In this document: one piece after another, positions 1 through 9,305 of the stretch
How the letters are laid out: each line of letters opens with the position of its first letter
How positions within the stretch are numbered: position 1 is the first letter of the stretch
Origin: Halovivax limisalsi
GTDB taxonomy: Archaea > Halobacteriota > Halobacteria > Halobacteriales > Natrialbaceae
Assembly: GCF_023093535.1 (NCBI RefSeq)
Contig: NZ_CP095757.1
Coordinates: 2,604,001 to 2,668,000 of the forward strand
DNA length: 64,000 bases
Reading direction: 5' to 3'
Notes under the pieces: generated by a model
What the model was told of the DNA's origin: nothing
Database searches by the model: none
Seen by the model: the letters and a program-made list of their open reading frames with translations, nothing else
Translations under genes and position numbers: made by a program

Positions 1-91
1 GGAGCTCGTCGGGGATCGCCTCGTTGACGCGCTCGCGGCGCTCCCGGACGGCCTCGAGTACCGCCTGTTCGCGTGCCTCGGGGGTCGTCAT
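1..91 (-). CDS. idsA: Geranylgeranyl/polyprenyl diphosphate synthase, N-terminal fragment
   Basis: Only the first 30 codons are inside the window, reading MTTPEAREQAVLEAVRERRE and then a VNEAI segment. That charged amphipathic start resembles the N-terminus of haloarchaeal all-trans prenyl diphosphate synthases, which make the C20 precursor of archaeal ether lipids. No catalytic DDxxD motif is visible because it would lie outside. The call therefore rests mainly on position: the ATG starts one base after the RNase J stop, in a cluster that already carries mevalonate kinase and isopentenyl phosphate kinase. Another gene of the same cluster is possible. Confidence 0.6.
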   Translation of the reverse strand, partial: MTTPEAREQAVLEAVRERRERVNEAIPDEL

Positions 92-92
92 C

Positions 93-1445
93 TCACTCGA
101 CCAGCTGGATCAGGTTGCCGTTCGACGTCACGTGGAGGTCGCGTCCGAGCTTGTACCCCTCGCTCCGTGCGAGGTCGACGTAGCCGGAGAAGCCCTTCAT
201 GTCCTGGTGGGCCGGGATGAGGTGCTGGGGTTGCAGCGCCTGCAGCATCTCGTAGTGGCCCTCCTGGTTGAGGTGGCCCGAAACGTGAATGTCCGAGTAG
301 ATGCGCGCACCCTGCATGCCCAGCAGCTTCTCGGCCTGGTAGCGCTGGCCCTCGTTGGTCGGCTCCGGGATGACCCGGGCGGAGAAGACGACCTTGTCGC
401 CGTCGTCGAGTTCGTACGGCGTCTCGCCGCGGGCCATCCGGGTGAGCATCGCGCGCGGCTCGCCCTGGTGACCGGTGACGACCGGCAGGAAGTTCTCCTT
501 GCCCTCGTTCATGATGCGCTTGAACGTCCGGTCGACCGACTTGCGGTGGCCGAACATGCCGAGATCCGACGGGAAGTCGACGAAGTCGAGTCGCTCGGCC
601 GTCCCGGAGTACTTCTCCATCGAGCGGCCCAGCAGGACCGGCTGGCGGCCGATGTCCTGGGCGAACTCGACGAGCGAGGAGACGCGAGCGATGTGACTCG
701 AGAACGTCGTCGCGACGATCCCCCCGTCGTAGTCCTCGATGCTGTAGAGGACGTCACGGAGATGCTCCCGCGCCGTGCGCTCGGACGGGGTCCGACCCTG
801 CTTGTTGGCGTTCGTACAGTCCTCGATGTAACAGAGGACGCCCTCGCCCTCGCGACCGATCTCGCGGAAGCGCTCCATGTCGATCGGGTCGCCGAGGACC
901 GGCGTGTGATCCATGCGCTTGTCCAGCCCGTAGACGACGGCCCCCTCTGGGGTGTGCAACACGGGGTTGATGGCGTCGATGATCGAGTGGGTGACGTTGA
1001 CGAACTCGAGTTCGACCTGCCCGCTGTCGCCGATCGACATCGTCTCGCCGGGGTCCATCTTGACCAGGTCGTTCTCGACGCCGAACTTCTGCTCGCTCTC
1101 GATCTGCTGTTTGACCAGCTCGATCGTAAACGGCGTCGCGACGACCGGCGCGTTGTACCGGTGGGCGAGCTTCGAGATCGCGCCGATGTGGTCCAGGTGA
1201 CCGTGTGTCGGCACGATCGCCTGCACGTCGCCCTCCAGATCGGACATGATCCGGTCGTCCGGGATCGCGCCCATGTCGATCAGGTCGAGACTGTGCATCC
1301 GTTCGGTCTCGACGTTGTCGTGGATGAGAACCTGCGAAAGGTTCAGTCCCATGTCGAAGATGACAACGTCGTCGCCCGCGCGAACGGCAGTCATCTGCCG
1401 TCCGACTTCCTCGTAACCGCCTATCGTTGCGATTTCTATTTCCAT
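93..1445 (-). CDS. rnj: Ribonuclease J (archaeal metallo-beta-lactamase 5'-3' exoribonuclease)
   Basis: A 450-residue metallo-beta-lactamase/beta-CASP protein that degrades RNA 5'-3' using two zinc ions. The signature HGHLDHIG is at residues 81-88. The C-terminal half carries the beta-CASP region and conserved histidines in SGHLNQEGH and IPAHQD. The length fits archaeal RNase J, which lacks the long C-terminal tail of bacterial forms. The start is fixed by [10 protein letters not shown], the usual first strand. It lies in the isoprenoid/ribosomal supercluster; its stop is one base before the prenyl synthase ATG. The leader of about 170 nt is unusually long for a haloarchaeon and holds strong RNA structure (1457-1476 and 1545-1593), so the gene may be controlled at RNA level. 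Confidence 0.93.
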   Translation of the reverse strand: MEIEIATIGGYEEVGRQMTAVRAGDDVVIFDMGLNLSQVLIHDNVETERMHSLDLIDMGAIPDDRIMSDLEGDVQAIVPTHGHLDHIGAISKLAHRYNAPVVATPFTIELVKQQIESEQKFGVENDLVKMDPGETMSIGDSGQVELEFVNVTHSIIDAINPVLHTPEGAVVYGLDKRMDHTPVLGDPIDMERFREIGREGEGVLCYIEDCTNANKQGRTPSERTAREHLRDVLYSIEDYDGGIVATTFSSHIARVSSLVEFAQDIGRQPVLLGRSMEKYSGTAERLDFVDFPSDLGMFGHRKSVDRTFKRIMNEGKENFLPVVTGHQGEPRAMLTRMARGETPYELDDGDKVVFSARVIPEPTNEGQRYQAEKLLGMQGARIYSDIHVSGHLNQEGHYEMLQALQPQHLIPAHQDMKGFSGYVDLARSEGYKLGRDLHVTSNGNLIQLVE

Positions 1446-1456
1446 TTGTAAACACC

Positions 1457-1476
1457 GAGAGCCGGTCGGGGCTCTC
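1457..1476 (-). promoter_or_regulatory. Hairpin just upstream of the RNase J start
   Basis: Arms GAGAGCC (1457-1463) and GGCTCTC (1470-1476) pair perfectly around a 6-nt loop, ending 11 nt before the RNase J ATG on the minus strand. A hairpin this close to a start could block ribosome access or be an RNase target. This is read directly from sequence; function is inference. Confidence 0.5.
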
Positions 1477-1544
1477 TGGGTAACGGTCCGCGGACTCCCG
1501 GTTCCTGCGGCCTCGACGGTTTCCGCGCGTCGGCCATCCCGCTA

Positions 1545-1593
1545 TGCGGCCGGTCTCGGCGGGTCTCGTGACCCAGTTCCGAGGGCGGCCGCA
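1545..1593 (-). ncRNA. Structured RNA element in the RNase J 5' leader
   Basis: Three nested perfect helices form one long hairpin: TGCGGCCG (1545-1552) with CGGCCGCA (1586-1593), CTCGG (1555-1559) with CCGAG (1579-1583), and GGGTC (1561-1565) with GACCC (1570-1574), closing a 4-nt loop. It lies between a TATA-like TTTATA (about 1636-1643) and the RNase J start, so it should be transcribed as part of the leader. It does not match tRNA, SRP or RNase P RNA landmarks I know. It could be an autoregulatory leader, an independent small RNA, or the terminator of the upstream mvk-ipk genes, although no T-tract follows. Confidence 0.5.
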
Positions 1594-1635
1594 CTTGCCC
1601 GCGGGTCTCGCTACCTCGTCCTACACAGCCATCGC

Positions 1636-1643
1636 GTATAAAC
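1636..1643 (-). promoter_or_regulatory. TATA box for RNase J (internal promoter of the supercluster)
   Basis: GTTTATAC on the minus strand lies 190 nt upstream of the RNase J ATG, in the 262-bp gap after isopentenyl phosphate kinase. Expected transcription start is near 1612, giving a leader that includes the nested hairpin. No other TATA-like sequence was seen in this GC-rich gap. Confidence 0.5.
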
Positions 1644-1707
1644 TCCGCGGGTCGACGACGCGGCCGATCGACCGCACGTTCGACCCACCTGCGACCGCAC
1701 TGACGGC

Positions 1708-2454
1708 TCACTCGATCGTCGTTCCGGGCCGCTCGCCGGCGAGAAACGCCCGCAAGTCGGACAGTCCGACGATCGACGCACTCGACTCGAGTTCGAGGAG
1801 CGATCGAACCTTCCCGGCCATGCCGCCGCTGACGTCCGTCGCGTCGCTCTCGCCGAGGGCGCTCGCGACGGCATCGTAGGAATCGATCCGCTCGACCACC
1901 GTCCCGTCTTCGTCGAGGACGCCCGGCACGGCCGAACAGAGACCCACCCGCTCCGCCGCGAGCGCCCGCGCCAGTTCGACGACGAGTTCGTCGCCGCTGA
2001 GAACGGTCACACCCTCGGTCTCGTGGGCGACGAGATCGCCGTGGAGGACGGGGACGAACCCCTCGCCAACGAGGGTTTCGACCTGACCCGTCGGGAACGT
2101 GAGGGTTCCGTCGGCGCGTCGACTGGCCGTCGAGAGCGGATGGATCGGCACTGCCGGCACGTCGCGCTCGACGAGCCGATCCAGCACGAAGCGATCGAGC
2201 GTGGTCATCGCTCCGTGAATCGCGTGAACCGCGTCGACGTCGTGACTCCCGCTCGTCGTGGACACGCCGTGCTCGCTCGCGTGGTGGTGCCCGAAACTGC
2301 CGCCGCCGTGAACGAGTACGAGGTCCGTGACGTCGCCGGCCGACCGGGCCTCCGCGATCGCGTCGGCGGCTCGATCGAGCGCCGCCCCGTCGAGCGTCTC
2401 GGGGCGGTCCTTCTCGGTGATGACGCTGCCGCCGAGCTTCAGGACGACGGTCAT
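1708..2454 (-). CDS. ipk: Isopentenyl phosphate kinase
   Basis: A 248-residue amino-acid-kinase-fold enzyme that phosphorylates isopentenyl phosphate to isopentenyl diphosphate with ATP, the last step of the archaeal mevalonate pathway. Visible motifs are the N-terminal KLGGSVITEKDRP (Lys6 phosphate grip) and HGGGSFGHHHA at 49-59, whose histidines position the substrate phosphate and distinguish this family from glutamate-5-kinase. The C-terminal part has the DVSGGMAGK nucleotide-binding loop. The ATG overlaps the mevalonate kinase stop by 4 bp, so the two are translationally coupled. Confidence 0.93.
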   Translation of the reverse strand: MTVVLKLGGSVITEKDRPETLDGAALDRAADAIAEARSAGDVTDLVLVHGGGSFGHHHASEHGVSTTSGSHDVDAVHAIHGAMTTLDRFVLDRLVERDVPAVPIHPLSTASRRADGTLTFPTGQVETLVGEGFVPVLHGDLVAHETEGVTVLSGDELVVELARALAAERVGLCSAVPGVLDEDGTVVERIDSYDAVASALGESDATDVSGGMAGKVRSLLELESSASIVGLSDLRAFLAGERPGTTIE

Positions 2455-3437
2455 TCGAGCCGTCGCACCCCGTCCTCGGCGAGTTCCGCCCGAAACACCG
2501 ACTCGCAGCCCGGAAGGTAGCGAAGCGCCGTCTCCGTCTCGGGGGTCGGGTCGAGGGCGACGATGCAGCCGCCGCCGCCCGCGCCGGTCAGCTTCGCCCC
2601 GTGCGCGCCCGCCGTCCGTGCCGCCCAGACCATGTTATCGAGCGATCGCGACGAGACGCCCAGCGCCGCGAGGAGACCGTGATTGAAGTCCATCAGATCG
2701 CCGAGTTCGTCGAGTTCACCCGCCTCGAGGACGGTTTCGCCACGCCTGACGAGGTCGCCGATCGAACCGATCGTATCGGCGGCGAAGTCGTACTCATCGC
2801 GAAGCGATCGGACGCCCGAAACCAGCGCGCCCGTATCGCCGGCGCCCCCGTCGAACCCGATCACGAACGGGAGATCCGGCGCCTCGATCGACCGGCAATC
2901 GTCGCCTTCGACTCTGACGGCGCCACCCGTCGCCGAACAGAACGTGTCGGCCCGGGAGGCCTGCCCGTCCTGAACGGCCAGCTCCGTCCGATAGGCGCGC
3001 TCGGCGAGTTCGGCCGGTTCGAGTTCGACGCCCAGCGCGCGGGTCGCCGCGTCGATGGCGGCCACGACGACCGCAGCCGACGACCCGAGCCCGGCGCCCA
3101 GGGGGATGTCGCTCTCGATCGTCACGTCGAAGCCCGCGTCGGTCTCGCCGGCGACCTCGCGCACCTGGGCGATCGCCTCGTCGACGTAGCCCATGGCCGC
3201 GTTCACCAGCGACTCGTCGGCGTCGATGTCGGGCGTCCCCGCGGTCGACCCCGAATACTCGACGGTAAAGCCGTCCAGGCTCAGTTCGTCCGAGTGAACC
3301 CGCAACGTGGCGTCCGACCGCCGCTCGACGCCGACGCGCGCCCGCCGCTCGATCGCGCACGGGACGGCGGGTTCGCCGTACACCACCGCGTGCTCCCCGA
3401 AGAGGTAGACCTTCCCGGGAGCGCTCGACCGGGTCAT
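2451..3437 (-). CDS. mvk: Mevalonate kinase
   Basis: A 328-residue GHMP kinase that phosphorylates mevalonate. Residues 5-20 (SAPGKVYLFGEHAVVY) form the substrate-binding start, 111-121 (IPLGAGLGSSA) the phosphate-binding loop, and KLTGAGGGG near the C-terminus is GHMP motif 3. I chose the ATG at 3437 rather than a 21-codon-longer reading because MTRSSAPGK is the family start and a palindromic GCTTAAGC, a TATA-like element, is centred about 27 nt upstream, as for a leaderless message. It runs into isopentenyl phosphate kinase with a 4-bp overlap. Confidence 0.93.
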   Translation of the reverse strand: MTRSSAPGKVYLFGEHAVVYGEPAVPCAIERRARVGVERRSDATLRVHSDELSLDGFTVEYSGSTAGTPDIDADESLVNAAMGYVDEAIAQVREVAGETDAGFDVTIESDIPLGAGLGSSAAVVVAAIDAATRALGVELEPAELAERAYRTELAVQDGQASRADTFCSATGGAVRVEGDDCRSIEAPDLPFVIGFDGGAGDTGALVSGVRSLRDEYDFAADTIGSIGDLVRRGETVLEAGELDELGDLMDFNHGLLAALGVSSRSLDNMVWAARTAGAHGAKLTGAGGGGCIVALDPTPETETALRYLPGCESVFRAELAEDGVRRLE

Positions 3438-3533
3438 ACCCCGACGATTCGAGCCTCGCGGCTTAAGCGCTATCGTCTCGGCCGCCGACCCGACGACCAC
3501 CCACCGGTGGGGAGTCCGATCGAGACGAGCCCG

Positions 3534-3662
3534 TCACAGGACGGTGAGCGCGAGCAGTTGGTAGACGAGTCCGAGCGCGAACACGCCGATCAGCATGGCG
3601 GCCGCCAGAAACACGACGCGCGGTATGTGCTCCTCATCGAAGGTGAACAGGAGATCGCTCAT
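3534..3662 (-). CDS. Small single-span membrane protein
   Basis: A 42-residue peptide: MSDLLFTFDEEHIPR followed by one hydrophobic helix rich in V, A, L and F to the C-terminus. It sits between rps2 and mevalonate kinase in the same orientation, where I recall haloarchaeal clusters carrying a short unnamed ORF. A TATA-like GGATTACG lies about 25 nt before the ATG, supporting a leaderless transcript. The gene reads open 42 codons further upstream, but that extension is arginine-rich with no family look, so the shorter start is preferred. Function unknown. Confidence 0.7.
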   Translation of the reverse strand: MSDLLFTFDEEHIPRVVFLAAAMLIGVFALGLVYQLLALTVL

Positions 3663-3798
3663 AGTGGTCGGTTGGCCGGTGCCGACGTAATCCTTTCCCT
3701 GTGCGCTCGGCCACCGGGCCACGACGTCGCGACGGGCGACACCGTCTCGCCGCTGGCCACCGCGACGGAGCCGCAAGAAGAACTCCAAACCCGTCGAT

Positions 3799-4590
3799 TC
3801 AGACCAGGCTCTCGAAGTCGTCGAGCGCGTAGGACGGCTCGGCGCCGCGGCGGTCGAGGACCTCGTTCGCGAGTAACCAGTAGACGACCGACAGCGCCTT
3901 TCGTCCCTTGTTGTTCGTGGGGACGACCAGATCGACGTTGCCCGTCTGGTTGTTCGAGTCGCACATCGCGATGACGGGGATGCCGACCGTGATGGCCTCC
4001 TTGACGGCCTGGGCGTCGCCGATCGGGTCGGTGACGACGAGCACGTCGGGCTCGATGTAGCCGTCGTACTTCGGATTCGTCAGCGTGCCGGGGATGAACC
4101 GGCCCGTCCGAGCGCGGGCGCCGACGGCCTCGGCGAACTTCTCCGCCGGGAAGCGCCCGTACTGGCGGCTCGAGGTCACGAGGATCTGCTCCGGGGTGTA
4201 GTTCGCGAGGAAGTCCGCGGCGGTACGGATCCGGCCATCCGTCTTGCCCACGTCGAGGACGTAGAGCCCGTCGGTCCGGACCCGGTGGATGAACCGGTCC
4301 ATGTCCGCAGTCTTCTGCTGGGTGCCGATGTGAACGCCGGCGCCCAGGTAATCCTCGACGGGGATGAGCAGGTCGGCCTCCTCGTCGCTCATGACGTCGT
4401 CGTCGAGCGACGGCCCGCTCGCCTCCTCGTCCGGTTCTTCGGCCTCGGCGGCTGCCTCGGCCGGCTGGTCGTCTACGGGTTCGACGTCGGCCTCGGATTC
4501 GGCGGCGGGGCCGGCACCCTCGGCCGGCTCCTCGTCGATCTCCTCCTCGGCGGCGTCGAGGCCCTCCTGTTGTGTATCGTTCTCTGTCAT
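3799..4590 (-). CDS. rps2: 30S ribosomal protein S2 (uS2)
   Basis: A 263-residue small-subunit protein. The first 65 or so residues are a low-complexity acidic extension of Glu, Asp and Ala, typical of haloarchaeal S2 adaptation to high salt. The conserved body begins at [16 protein letters not shown] and continues through [14 protein letters not shown] and [15 protein letters not shown], all uS2 hallmarks. Its ATG overlaps the enolase stop by 4 bp, so it is cotranslated with eno downstream of rpoN-rpoK. Confidence 0.96.
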   Translation of the reverse strand: MTENDTQQEGLDAAEEEIDEEPAEGAGPAAESEADVEPVDDQPAEAAAEAEEPDEEASGPSLDDDVMSDEEADLLIPVEDYLGAGVHIGTQQKTADMDRFIHRVRTDGLYVLDVGKTDGRIRTAADFLANYTPEQILVTSSRQYGRFPAEKFAEAVGARARTGRFIPGTLTNPKYDGYIEPDVLVVTDPIGDAQAVKEAITVGIPVIAMCDSNNQTGNVDLVVPTNNKGRKALSVVYWLLANEVLDRRGAEPSYALDDFESLV

Positions 4591-5792
4591 ATAGCGTCGT
4601 CCTCGATTCTGATCAGTTCGTTTAGCTTCGCGGTTCGCTCGCCGCCGACGGCGCCCGTCTTGATGAACGAGGCGTCCGTCGCCACGGCGAGGTGTGCGAT
4701 CGTCACGTCCTCCGTCTCGCCCGATCGGTGCGAGACGACCGACTCGTACCCGCTCGCGGTCGCCAGTTCGATCGCGTCGAACGCGTCCGCGAGCGTCCCG
4801 ATCTGGTTCGGCTTGATCAGGATGCTGTTGGCCGCGCCGCGATCGATACCCGTCCGCAGGCGCTCGACGTTCGTCACGAAGAGGTCGTCGCCGCAGACGA
4901 GGGTCGCGTCTCCAACTCGGTCCGTCAACGTCGCGTAGGCGTCGTAATCGTCCTCGTCGAGCGGGTCCTCGACGTAGACGAGGTCGTACCGCGAGACGAG
5001 GTCGGCGACGTAGTCGATCTGCTCGTCGGTCGAGCGGGTTTCGTCGCTGTAGACGTACGCGCCAGCGTCGGCGTCGTACAGTTCCGACGCGGCGACGTCG
5101 AGCCCGAAGCCGATCTCGAAGCCGACCTCGTCCGCGACGCGCCCGACCGCGTCGTCGACGATCTCGAACGCCTCAGCGTCGGTCACCGAGGGCGCCCACG
5201 CGCCCTCGTCGCCCTTCCCCGCCGGCTCGTCGCGTTCGTCCAGAATGTCCGCGACGGCCGCGTGGACGGCCGCGTTCGCGAAGACGGCGTCCTGGACGTT
5301 CGGCGCACCGACGGGCGCGGCGAGGAACTCCTGAATATCCGTCGCGTCGGCGGCGTGTTCGCCACCGCCGACGACGTTGCCCAGCGGCGTGGGGAACGTG
5401 TCGCCACGGAAGGTACCACCGAGATGCTGAAACAGCGGCGCACCGAGAACGTCGGCGCCGGCTTTCGCCGCGGCCATCGAGATGGCGACGGCGCTGTTGG
5501 CTCCGATCTCGGCGTAGTTCTCGGTGCCGTCGGCCGCGCGCAGCGCCGCGTCGACGTCGCGCTGGTTCCCGGCGTAGACCTCACCGACGAGTCGCGGAAT
5601 CACCCGTTCGCGGGCGGCCGCGATGGCCTCGCTCGGCGGGCGTTCGATCGCCTCGTACTCGCCGGTGCTCGCTCCCGACGGTGCCGCCGCCCGGCCGAAC
5701 CCGCCGCTCTCGGTGAGGACGTCGGCCTCGACGGTGGGATCGCCACGCGAGTCGAGGATCTCCCGGAGCCGGACGTCGGTGATCAGCGTCAT
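4587..5792 (-). CDS. eno: Enolase (phosphopyruvate hydratase)
   Basis: A 401-residue glycolytic enzyme interconverting 2-phosphoglycerate and phosphoenolpyruvate. Conserved sites are the flexible-loop [17 protein letters not shown] segment near residue 40, Mg ligands in [10 protein letters not shown] and CGDDLF, the catalytic lysine in [10 protein letters not shown], and the phosphate loop [10 protein letters not shown]. Its place between rpoK and rps2 is a classic archaeal arrangement. It overlaps both neighbours by 4 bp, so it is part of the ribosomal/RNA polymerase transcript. Confidence 0.96.
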   Translation of the reverse strand: MTLITDVRLREILDSRGDPTVEADVLTESGGFGRAAAPSGASTGEYEAIERPPSEAIAAARERVIPRLVGEVYAGNQRDVDAALRAADGTENYAEIGANSAVAISMAAAKAGADVLGAPLFQHLGGTFRGDTFPTPLGNVVGGGEHAADATDIQEFLAAPVGAPNVQDAVFANAAVHAAVADILDERDEPAGKGDEGAWAPSVTDAEAFEIVDDAVGRVADEVGFEIGFGLDVAASELYDADAGAYVYSDETRSTDEQIDYVADLVSRYDLVYVEDPLDEDDYDAYATLTDRVGDATLVCGDDLFVTNVERLRTGIDRGAANSILIKPNQIGTLADAFDAIELATASGYESVVSHRSGETEDVTIAHLAVATDASFIKTGAVGGERTAKLNELIRIEDDAI

Positions 5793-5974
5793 GTCGATTT
5801 CGAGCCCCGATTGATCGTAAACGGCAGGACGCCGGCGTCGTACTCCTCGGCAGCGATGAGGATCGGCTGGGTCCGGTCCGTCTCGATCAGCACCGGGGCG
5901 CCGTAGGACACCTGCAGTGCGCGCGCACCGAGGATCCGGGCTTTCTCGTAGCGATTGTGTCGTTCCTGTTGCAT
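5789..5974 (-). CDS. rpoK: DNA-directed RNA polymerase subunit K (Rpo6)
   Basis: A 61-residue RpoK/omega homologue that helps assemble RNA polymerase. [20 protein letters not shown] and [15 protein letters not shown] are diagnostic. The ATG at 5974 is chosen because it gives the usual short length and lies 2 nt from the rpoN stop; a longer upstream reading would run through rpoN. Its stop overlaps the enolase start. Confidence 0.95.
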   Translation of the reverse strand: MQQERHNRYEKARILGARALQVSYGAPVLIETDRTQPILIAAEEYDAGVLPFTINRGSKST

Positions 5975-5976
5975 GG

Positions 5977-6171
5977 TTACTGGTACGGCGAGACGACGTC
6001 GACGAGGTCGGTGTGACTGACGAGCATGCGTCGACAGCAGAAGCGGTCGACGCCGAGATCGTCGAGCACCTCCGCGGGGTCCTCGTCGCCGTCGCGAGCG
6101 CGATCTTCGAACTCCTCCCAGTGCTCGGCGACGACGTTGCCGCACGTGAAACACCGGACTGGTACCATCAT
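5977..6171 (-). CDS. rpoN: DNA-directed RNA polymerase subunit N (Rpo10)
   Basis: A 64-residue zinc-binding subunit. CFTCGN near residue 7 and CCRRM near residue 45 give the CxxC...CC zinc site. Two adjacent ATG codons open the gene; the upstream one is used here. Close spacing to rps9 (12 nt) and rpoK (2 nt) indicates a single transcript. Confidence 0.95.
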   Translation of the reverse strand: MMVPVRCFTCGNVVAEHWEEFEDRARDGDEDPAEVLDDLGVDRFCCRRMLVSHTDLVDVVSPYQ

Positions 6172-6183
6172 ATTTGGGTCACC

Positions 6184-6582
6184 TCAGCGGTAGGACTTCT
6201 GGTAGCGAGCCCGCGCACCGGGGCCGCCCCACTTCTTGGGTTCGGACTGGCGCACGTCGTTGACCAGCAGCGACCGGTCGAACGACATGTACGCGTCGCG
6301 CAGTTCGGCGTCGTTCGTGTGCTGGACGATGCCGCGCGCGATCGCGGTGCGGACGGCGTCTGCCTGCCCGCTGATCCCGCCGCCCTCGACGCGAACGTCG
6401 ATGTCGACGCCGTCTCGCAGTTCGTCGCCCGCGATGCGGAACGGCTCGAGCATCTTGAGCCGCGACATTTCGGGTTCGACCAGTTCGACCGGCTGTGCGT
6501 TGATCCGGACGCGGCCCTCGCCGTCTGTGACGGTGGCCCGCGCCACGGCCGTCTTCTTCTTGCCGCTCGTGTTCGTTACCAT
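6184..6582 (-). CDS. rps9: 30S ribosomal protein S9 (uS9)
   Basis: A 132-residue small-subunit protein. [18 protein letters not shown] and the basic tail ending [11 protein letters not shown], which reaches the P-site tRNA, identify uS9. It overlaps the end of rpl13 by 7 nt and is followed by rpoN. Confidence 0.96.
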   Translation of the reverse strand: MVTNTSGKKKTAVARATVTDGEGRVRINAQPVELVEPEMSRLKMLEPFRIAGDELRDGVDIDVRVEGGGISGQADAVRTAIARGIVQHTNDAELRDAYMSFDRSLLVNDVRQSEPKKWGGPGARARYQKSYR

Positions 6583-7025
6583 GTGACGTTTGCACCCAGT
6601 TGGTCGGCGACTTCGCCCAGGTGGACGAAGCGAATGTTCGACAGGCGATCCAGCGACGTTCCCTCCAGCACCTCGGCCTCGTGGTCGTCGTCCCCGTCGT
6701 ACGGATTCCCGACGTAGGCGCGCACGTTCGAGAGCGCCTCGCGACCGCGGGGCTTCTTGTACGGAACCATGCCGCGCACGGAGCGCTTGAGGATCGTGTC
6801 CGGGCGCTTCGGGTAGTTCGGACCGCGATCGGAACCCAGCTGGGCCCGGGTCCGGTAGGTCTCGAAGATGTCCTCCTTGTCGCCGGTGATGACGGCGGCT
6901 TCGGCGTTGACGACGGCGACGCGCTCGCCGTCCAGGGCGCGCTGGGCCACCTCGCTGGCGACCCGGCCCATGATGCAATCGCGGGCGTCGACGACGACGT
7001 CGGCGTCGAACTCGGCGACGCTCAT
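6576..7025 (-). CDS. rpl13: 50S ribosomal protein L13 (uL13)
   Basis: A 149-residue large-subunit protein. The segment [20 protein letters not shown] at the N-terminus and [15 protein letters not shown] in the middle are characteristic of archaeal uL13. It overlaps rpl18e by 4 bp and rps9 by 7 bp. Confidence 0.95.
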   Translation of the reverse strand: MSVAEFDADVVVDARDCIMGRVASEVAQRALDGERVAVVNAEAAVITGDKEDIFETYRTRAQLGSDRGPNYPKRPDTILKRSVRGMVPYKKPRGREALSNVRAYVGNPYDGDDDHEAEVLEGTSLDRLSNIRFVHLGEVADQLGANVTW

Positions 7026-7375
7026 GCGATCACCCGCACGTTCGATCCGTCCGGATTCTCTTCGAGCAGCTGCTCGATCGGTACGTACTCGCCGACCTGA
7101 TCGATCTTGGTCGCGGCCGACGACGACGCGTCGACGGCGGCGACGGTGACGTTCTTGCGCAGGCGACCGCTGCCCAGCACCTTGCCGGGAACGATCACGG
7201 TCTCGTCTTCGCGGGCGTAGCGCTCGATGCGCCCCAGGTTCACCTCCGCGTGGTTCGACCGGGGCTTCTCGAGGCGGTCCGCGATGTCGCGCCAGACGTC
7301 CGCGTCCCGCGATCGGGACGCGGACTTCAACTCGGCGATGAGGTCTGTGAGCCTCGGGTTGGTCTTCGTACTCAT
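7022..7375 (-). CDS. rpl18e: 50S ribosomal protein L18e (eL18)
   Basis: A 117-residue protein with the archaeal/eukaryotic eL18 core: [29 protein letters not shown] and [11 protein letters not shown]. Unlike most genes here it has a clear Shine-Dalgarno sequence, GGAGG about 7 nt before the ATG, as expected for an internal cistron translated after the tRNA-Leu has been excised from the same precursor. Confidence 0.95.
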   Translation of the reverse strand: MSTKTNPRLTDLIAELKSASRSRDADVWRDIADRLEKPRSNHAEVNLGRIERYAREDETVIVPGKVLGSGRLRKNVTVAAVDASSSAATKIDQVGEYVPIEQLLEENPDGSNVRVIA

Positions 7376-7429
7376 TGATATCCTCCAGTAGGTGGTAACT
7401 GCGTGTCCGCTTCGGTCGGACAGAAGTGA

Positions 7430-7514
7430 TGCAGGGAGCAGGATTTGAACCTGCGGACTCCTACGAGACAGCGCCCTGAACGCTGCGCCGTTGGCCTGAC
7501 TTGGCTATCCCTGC
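7430..7514 (-). tRNA. tRNA-Leu (CAG)
   Basis: An 85-nt class II tRNA on the minus strand. Acceptor GCAGGGA pairs with TCCCTGC, with discriminator A. The anticodon stem CAGCG/CGCTG encloses TTCAGGG with anticodon CAG. There is a long variable arm as expected for leucine, and T-arm GCAGGTTCAAATCCTGC. CCA is not encoded. It sits between rpoD and rpl18e inside the supercluster. Confidence 0.97.
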
Positions 7515-7553
7515 GTGCACTTCCGTCTACCCACCGCCCCTTCAAACCGCTTT

Positions 7554-7570
7554 CGATCCCCGCAGGATCG
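7554..7570 (-). promoter_or_regulatory. Hairpin in the rpoD to tRNA-Leu spacer
   Basis: CGATCC (7554-7559) and GGATCG (7565-7570) pair around a 5-nt loop, about 40 nt upstream of the mature tRNA-Leu 5' end. It may be a processing signal separating rpoD mRNA from the tRNA, or a weak terminator. Function is inferred. Confidence 0.35.
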
Positions 7571-7636
7571 ACGCCTGACTCGCAGGTGCCGGCTCCGGCG
7601 TCCGCCGCGGTCGAAGGGGAGTGGGCTCGCATCTGT

Positions 7637-8389
7637 CTATAGCTGTACGGCCGTTTCCAGTTCGGCCGCGCGCTCGTCGATCGTATCGACCGCGCGCGTG
7701 ACCAGTTCCTCGACGGTGAACGAGCCGTCCGTCTCCACGTGGAAGACGAACGCGTTCGGCACGTCCTCGACGCTGACGTCCTTGCCGGGGTAGCGCTCGG
7801 TGAGGTCGTGGTCGAACTCCCTCGACGGGATCAGTTCGCCGTCGTCCTCGATGACGCCCCGAACGATCTGGGGCTCCTCGTCCTCGAACTCGGGCAGGTC
7901 GCCGTCGACCGTCACCCGCTGCAGGTGCCGGTAGCCGACGGAGACGCCGCCCTGGTGTTTGGCGTGGTTCTTCCCGCGATCGTAGGCGGCGTCGGCCTCC
8001 GCCTCGAGGCGCTGGCCGTCCTTGAGGTGGATGATCGGGACGTTATCCTCGGCGGGCCGGACGAGGTCGGGTTCGCTCGAGACGAGGTCGCTCGAGTAGG
8101 CCGTTCCCGGCCCTTCCACGTCGATCGAGAGCGTGACCACGTCGTCGTCACCGAACTCCTCGGGTTCCGGCGTCGTCAGGGGGACGAGTCCCAGCCTGAG
8201 CGCCAGCTGCTCGTCGAACATCACCGACGAGTTCTCGATGAACCGAACGGTGTCGATCGAGAGCGTCGGCACGTCGGCGATCATCGCGCGGCGAATGCCG
8301 TTGGCGAACGCGGGCGTGACGCCGCGGACGAGGAACCGCGCCTCGCGATCGCCGCGTTCGACGAACTCGACGTCGTAGTCTGTCGTCAT
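7637..8389 (-). CDS. rpoD: DNA-directed RNA polymerase subunit D (Rpo3)
   Basis: A 250-residue alpha-like assembly subunit. The N-terminal dimerisation signature is [19 protein letters not shown] followed by [10 protein letters not shown], and the C-terminal strand-helix pair closes the fold. The protein contains no cysteine, so the iron-sulfur insertion domain of some archaeal D subunits has no ligands here. It lies three bases from rps11. Confidence 0.95.
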   Translation of the reverse strand: MTTDYDVEFVERGDREARFLVRGVTPAFANGIRRAMIADVPTLSIDTVRFIENSSVMFDEQLALRLGLVPLTTPEPEEFGDDDVVTLSIDVEGPGTAYSSDLVSSEPDLVRPAEDNVPIIHLKDGQRLEAEADAAYDRGKNHAKHQGGVSVGYRHLQRVTVDGDLPEFEDEEPQIVRGVIEDDGELIPSREFDHDLTERYPGKDVSVEDVPNAFVFHVETDGSFTVEELVTRAVDTIDERAAELETAVQL

Positions 8390-8392
8390 CGG

Positions 8393-8782
8393 TCAGAACC
8401 CGCCCTTGCCCTTCGGCGCTCGCGATCCGTCGTGCGGGATCGGCGTGACGTCCTCGATGCGACCGATCTCGATGCCCGAGCGGGCGAGCGCGCGGATCGT
8501 CGCCTGCGCGCCGGGGCCCGGGGATTTCTGGAGGTTACCGCCCGGGCCGCGCACGCGAACGTGCAGACCGGTGATCCCGGCGGCCTTGACCTCCTCCGCG
8601 ACGCCCTCGGCCATCTGCATCGCCGCGTACGGCGAGGCCTCGTCGCGGTTCTGCTTGACCGCCGTGCCGCCGCTGGACTTGGCGATCGTCTCCGCGCCCG
8701 TGAGGTCCGTCACGGTCATGATCGTGTTGTTGAACGATGCGTGCACGTGGGCGAGACCCCACTTCTCGTCGTCCTGGCTCAT
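8393..8782 (-). CDS. rps11: 30S ribosomal protein S11 (uS11)
   Basis: A 129-residue protein of the small-subunit platform. [20 protein letters not shown] at the start and [11 protein letters not shown], followed by [12 protein letters not shown], are uS11 landmarks. It is packed between rps4 (1-nt gap) and rpoD. Confidence 0.96.
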   Translation of the reverse strand: MSQDDEKWGLAHVHASFNNTIMTVTDLTGAETIAKSSGGTAVKQNRDEASPYAAMQMAEGVAEEVKAAGITGLHVRVRGPGGNLQKSPGPGAQATIRALARSGIEIGRIEDVTPIPHDGSRAPKGKGGF

Positions 8783-8783
8783 G

Positions 8784-9305
8784 TTATTGTCCCTCCGCGC
8801 GTTCCGGGTGCAGTTCGTCCGCCAGCGGGCTCGTCTCGTCGAACGAAACGTCGGCCTCCTCGTCGACGTCGACGACGTAGGACGGCACGCGGTGGCGCCG
8901 ATCGCCGACGGTCACGTGGCCGTGCGTGATGAACTGTCGGGCCTGCTGGGGCGTGTTGGCCAGCCCCTTGCGGTAGACGACGGTCTGGAGTCGGCGTTCG
9001 AGGACGTCCTCGACCTCGAGGCTCAGCACGTCGCCGAGGCCGTCTGCCTCGTCGAGGACGCCGACGCGCTTGAGTCGACCGAGGAACTCACGGGTTCGGC
9101 GCACGACGACCGGGTCGTCCTGGGCCTGTGCGAGCAGGTCGCGGGCCTCGCGCCGGTACGAGCGCAGCTCGGACTGGGCGCGCCAGAGTTCCTCCTTGTT
9201 CGTCAGCCCGTAGCGATCGAGCAGCGAGTGCTCGTTCGCGATGCGCTCGCCCTGGTAGGGGTGGTTCGGCGTCTCGTAGTGTTTGGTGTCGGTGCCGAGC
9301 GCCAT
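8784..9305 (-). CDS. rps4: 30S ribosomal protein S4 (uS4)
   Basis: A 173-residue archaeal-length S4 with an S4 RNA-binding domain at about residues 108-150 ([20 protein letters not shown], then [10 protein letters not shown]). It shares one base with the rps13 stop and is followed by rps11, the usual archaeal rps13-rps4-rps11-rpoD order. Confidence 0.96.
   Translation of the reverse strand: MALGTDTKHYETPNHPYQGERIANEHSLLDRYGLTNKEELWRAQSELRSYRREARDLLAQAQDDPVVVRRTREFLGRLKRVGVLDEADGLGDVLSLEVEDVLERRLQTVVYRKGLANTPQQARQFITHGHVTVGDRRHRVPSYVVDVDEEADVSFDETSPLADELHPERAEGQ

Noticed and set aside
24-1451. Long open frame (475 codons) on the plus strand opposite RNase J
   Set aside because: It is a mirror of the RNase J codon bias; the translation is Arg/Asp/Val-rich with no motif, and RNase J has all its catalytic residues.
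1446-1620. Possible tRNA or RNase P RNA in the RNase J leader
   Set aside because: GCGGGATGGCCGA resembles a class II tRNA start, but no matching 3' acceptor strand or T-arm follows, and the RNase P conserved GGAAAGTCC-type core is absent.
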